From assembly GCF_013358405.1 (NCBI RefSeq), contig NZ_CP054836.1, forward strand, positions 3,534,001 to 3,598,000: a DNA stretch of 64,000 nt, written 5' to 3'. Under the pieces are notes generated by a model that saw only the letters and a program-made list of their open reading frames with translations, was not told where the DNA came from and did not search any database. This stretch comes from Oricola thermophila. GTDB taxonomy: Bacteria; Pseudomonadota; Alphaproteobacteria; Rhizobiales; Rhizobiaceae. Below, in pieces: positions 63,342 through 64,000 of this stretch (position 1 is the first letter of the stretch; the number at the start of each line of letters is the position of its first letter). Made by a program: the position numbers and the translations under genes.

Positions 63342-63361
63342 CGGCCGATTCCGGTCGGCCG
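63342..63361 (+). terminator. Possible terminator after the FAH gene
   Basis: CGGCCGA (63342-63348) and TCGGCCG (63355-63361) form a 7-bp stem; no U-run follows. Confidence 0.4.
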
Positions 63362-63518
63362 TTCGCCCGCCACGCGCATGAATCGAGCAGGAAACGCGAC
63401 GGTCGTCCATGCCGTGTCGTGTTACAAAAAGTGGCGACAATCACAAAAAAATTGTAGCGTTTCCGAGCCAAAGCCGGTTAAACCGGCGTCTGAGTTCATA
63501 GAGGAGGAGGAGCCCCAA

Positions 63519-64000
63519 ATGAATTTCATCCGTAGAAATCTGCTTGGTCTGGCCGGTCTCGCCGGCCTGTCGGCCCTTGCGGCCGGCCTCGGCACCGCCC
63601 AGGCCACGGCCCAGGAAGTGACGCTGCGGCTGCACCAGTTCCTTCCTGCACAGGCCAATGTGCCGAAACACGTGCTCGACGTCTGGGCCGACAAGGTCGA
63701 GGCCGATTCCGACGGACGCATCAAGATCCAGCGCTTTCCGTCCATGCAGCTCGGCGGCACCCCGCCGGAGCTGATCGACCAGGCGATCGACGGCGTTGCC
63801 GATATCGTATGGACCGTCGCCGGCTACACGCCGGGCCGGTTCCCGCGGGCGGAGGTGTTCGAGCTTCCCTTCATGATGACCAATGCCGAGGCCACGTCCC
63901 GGGCCTACTGGGAGCTGGCCGAGAAGGAAATGTTCGACCAGGACTTCAAGGACTTCCACGTCCTTGCCGTCTGGGTGCACGGACCGGGCGTCATCCACTC
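63519..64000 (+). CDS. TRAP transporter substrate-binding protein, 5' part
   Basis: First 160 codons of a DctP-family receptor, cut by the window end. Signal peptide (LGLAGLAGLSALAAGLGTAQATAQE, cleavage after about residue 32) and VTLRLHQFLPAQANVPKHVL...DGRIKIQRFPSMQLGGTPPELIDQA. A strong GAGGAGGAG site precedes ATG 63519. Third DctP gene in this window. Confidence 0.9.
   Translation, partial: MNFIRRNLLGLAGLAGLSALAAGLGTAQATAQEVTLRLHQFLPAQANVPKHVLDVWADKVEADSDGRIKIQRFPSMQLGGTPPELIDQAIDGVADIVWTVAGYTPGRFPRAEVFELPFMMTNAEATSRAYWELAEKEMFDQDFKDFHVLAVWVHGPGVIH

Overview
This is a GC-rich alphaproteobacterial chromosome segment. The gbpR-chvE-gguA-gguB order and the TRAP/ABC sugar clusters fit Hyphomicrobiales (Rhizobiales) best, but no rRNA or tRNA gene is visible, so the genus is open. 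The window has two halves: an accessory, insertion-rich half (about 0.3-33.6 kb) and an ordered metabolic half (about 33.9-64 kb).

Accessory half. A tyrosine recombinase (314-2038) starts beside a 34-bp sequence (342-375) and a 12-bp-period GTGTATCG array (435-478). An imperfect copy of both (33507-33540, 33572-33603) lies 33.2 kb away, so the interval may be an integrated island. Inside it, in order: an IS3-family remnant; a TRAP/dehydrogenase/LacI/kinase/aldolase sugar-acid operon (2465-9155); a transposon graveyard (about 9.3-14.4 kb) with a complete IS3 that truncates a lower-GC gene and an IS110-type element nested in a second IS3; an uncharacterised operon (14729-20397) coding for a PD-(D/E)XK nuclease-like protein, a small protein, an AAA+ ATPase and a separate FtsH-type zinc protease, followed by a five-copy 21-bp iteron array, hairpins and a small basic protein; a Vsr/C5-methyltransferase pair and a five-gene MutL-like/Z1/PD-(D/E)XK/AIPR/DUF2971 operon (MZA-type defence or restriction system, 21.0-31.3 kb); and further IS debris.

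Metabolic half. A GbpR-like LysR regulator is divergent from chvE-gguA-gguB. This is followed by five enzymes that make a complete oxidative (Weimberg-type) route from L-arabinose (or D-galactose) towards 2-oxoglutarate (35.0-45.1 kb). Beyond a bidirectional terminator lies a minus-strand operon (NagB-like enzyme, ChbG-type deacetylase, TRAP transporter) with a GntR regulator. Divergent from it is a plus-strand operon coding for a sulfofructose-kinase-like PfkB kinase, a YihT/LacD-type aldolase, a fucose-isomerase-like protein and a Gfo/Idh/MocA protein; sulfosugar or amino-sugar breakdown is the best guess. An ABC sugar importer operon (56.1-62.4 kb) with an embedded GH63-like hydrolase, a fumarylacetoacetate-hydrolase-family gene and a partial third TRAP binding protein close the window.

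The most interesting unexplained structures are the split-FtsH/nuclease operon with its iteron array, and the paired terminal repeats of the putative island.
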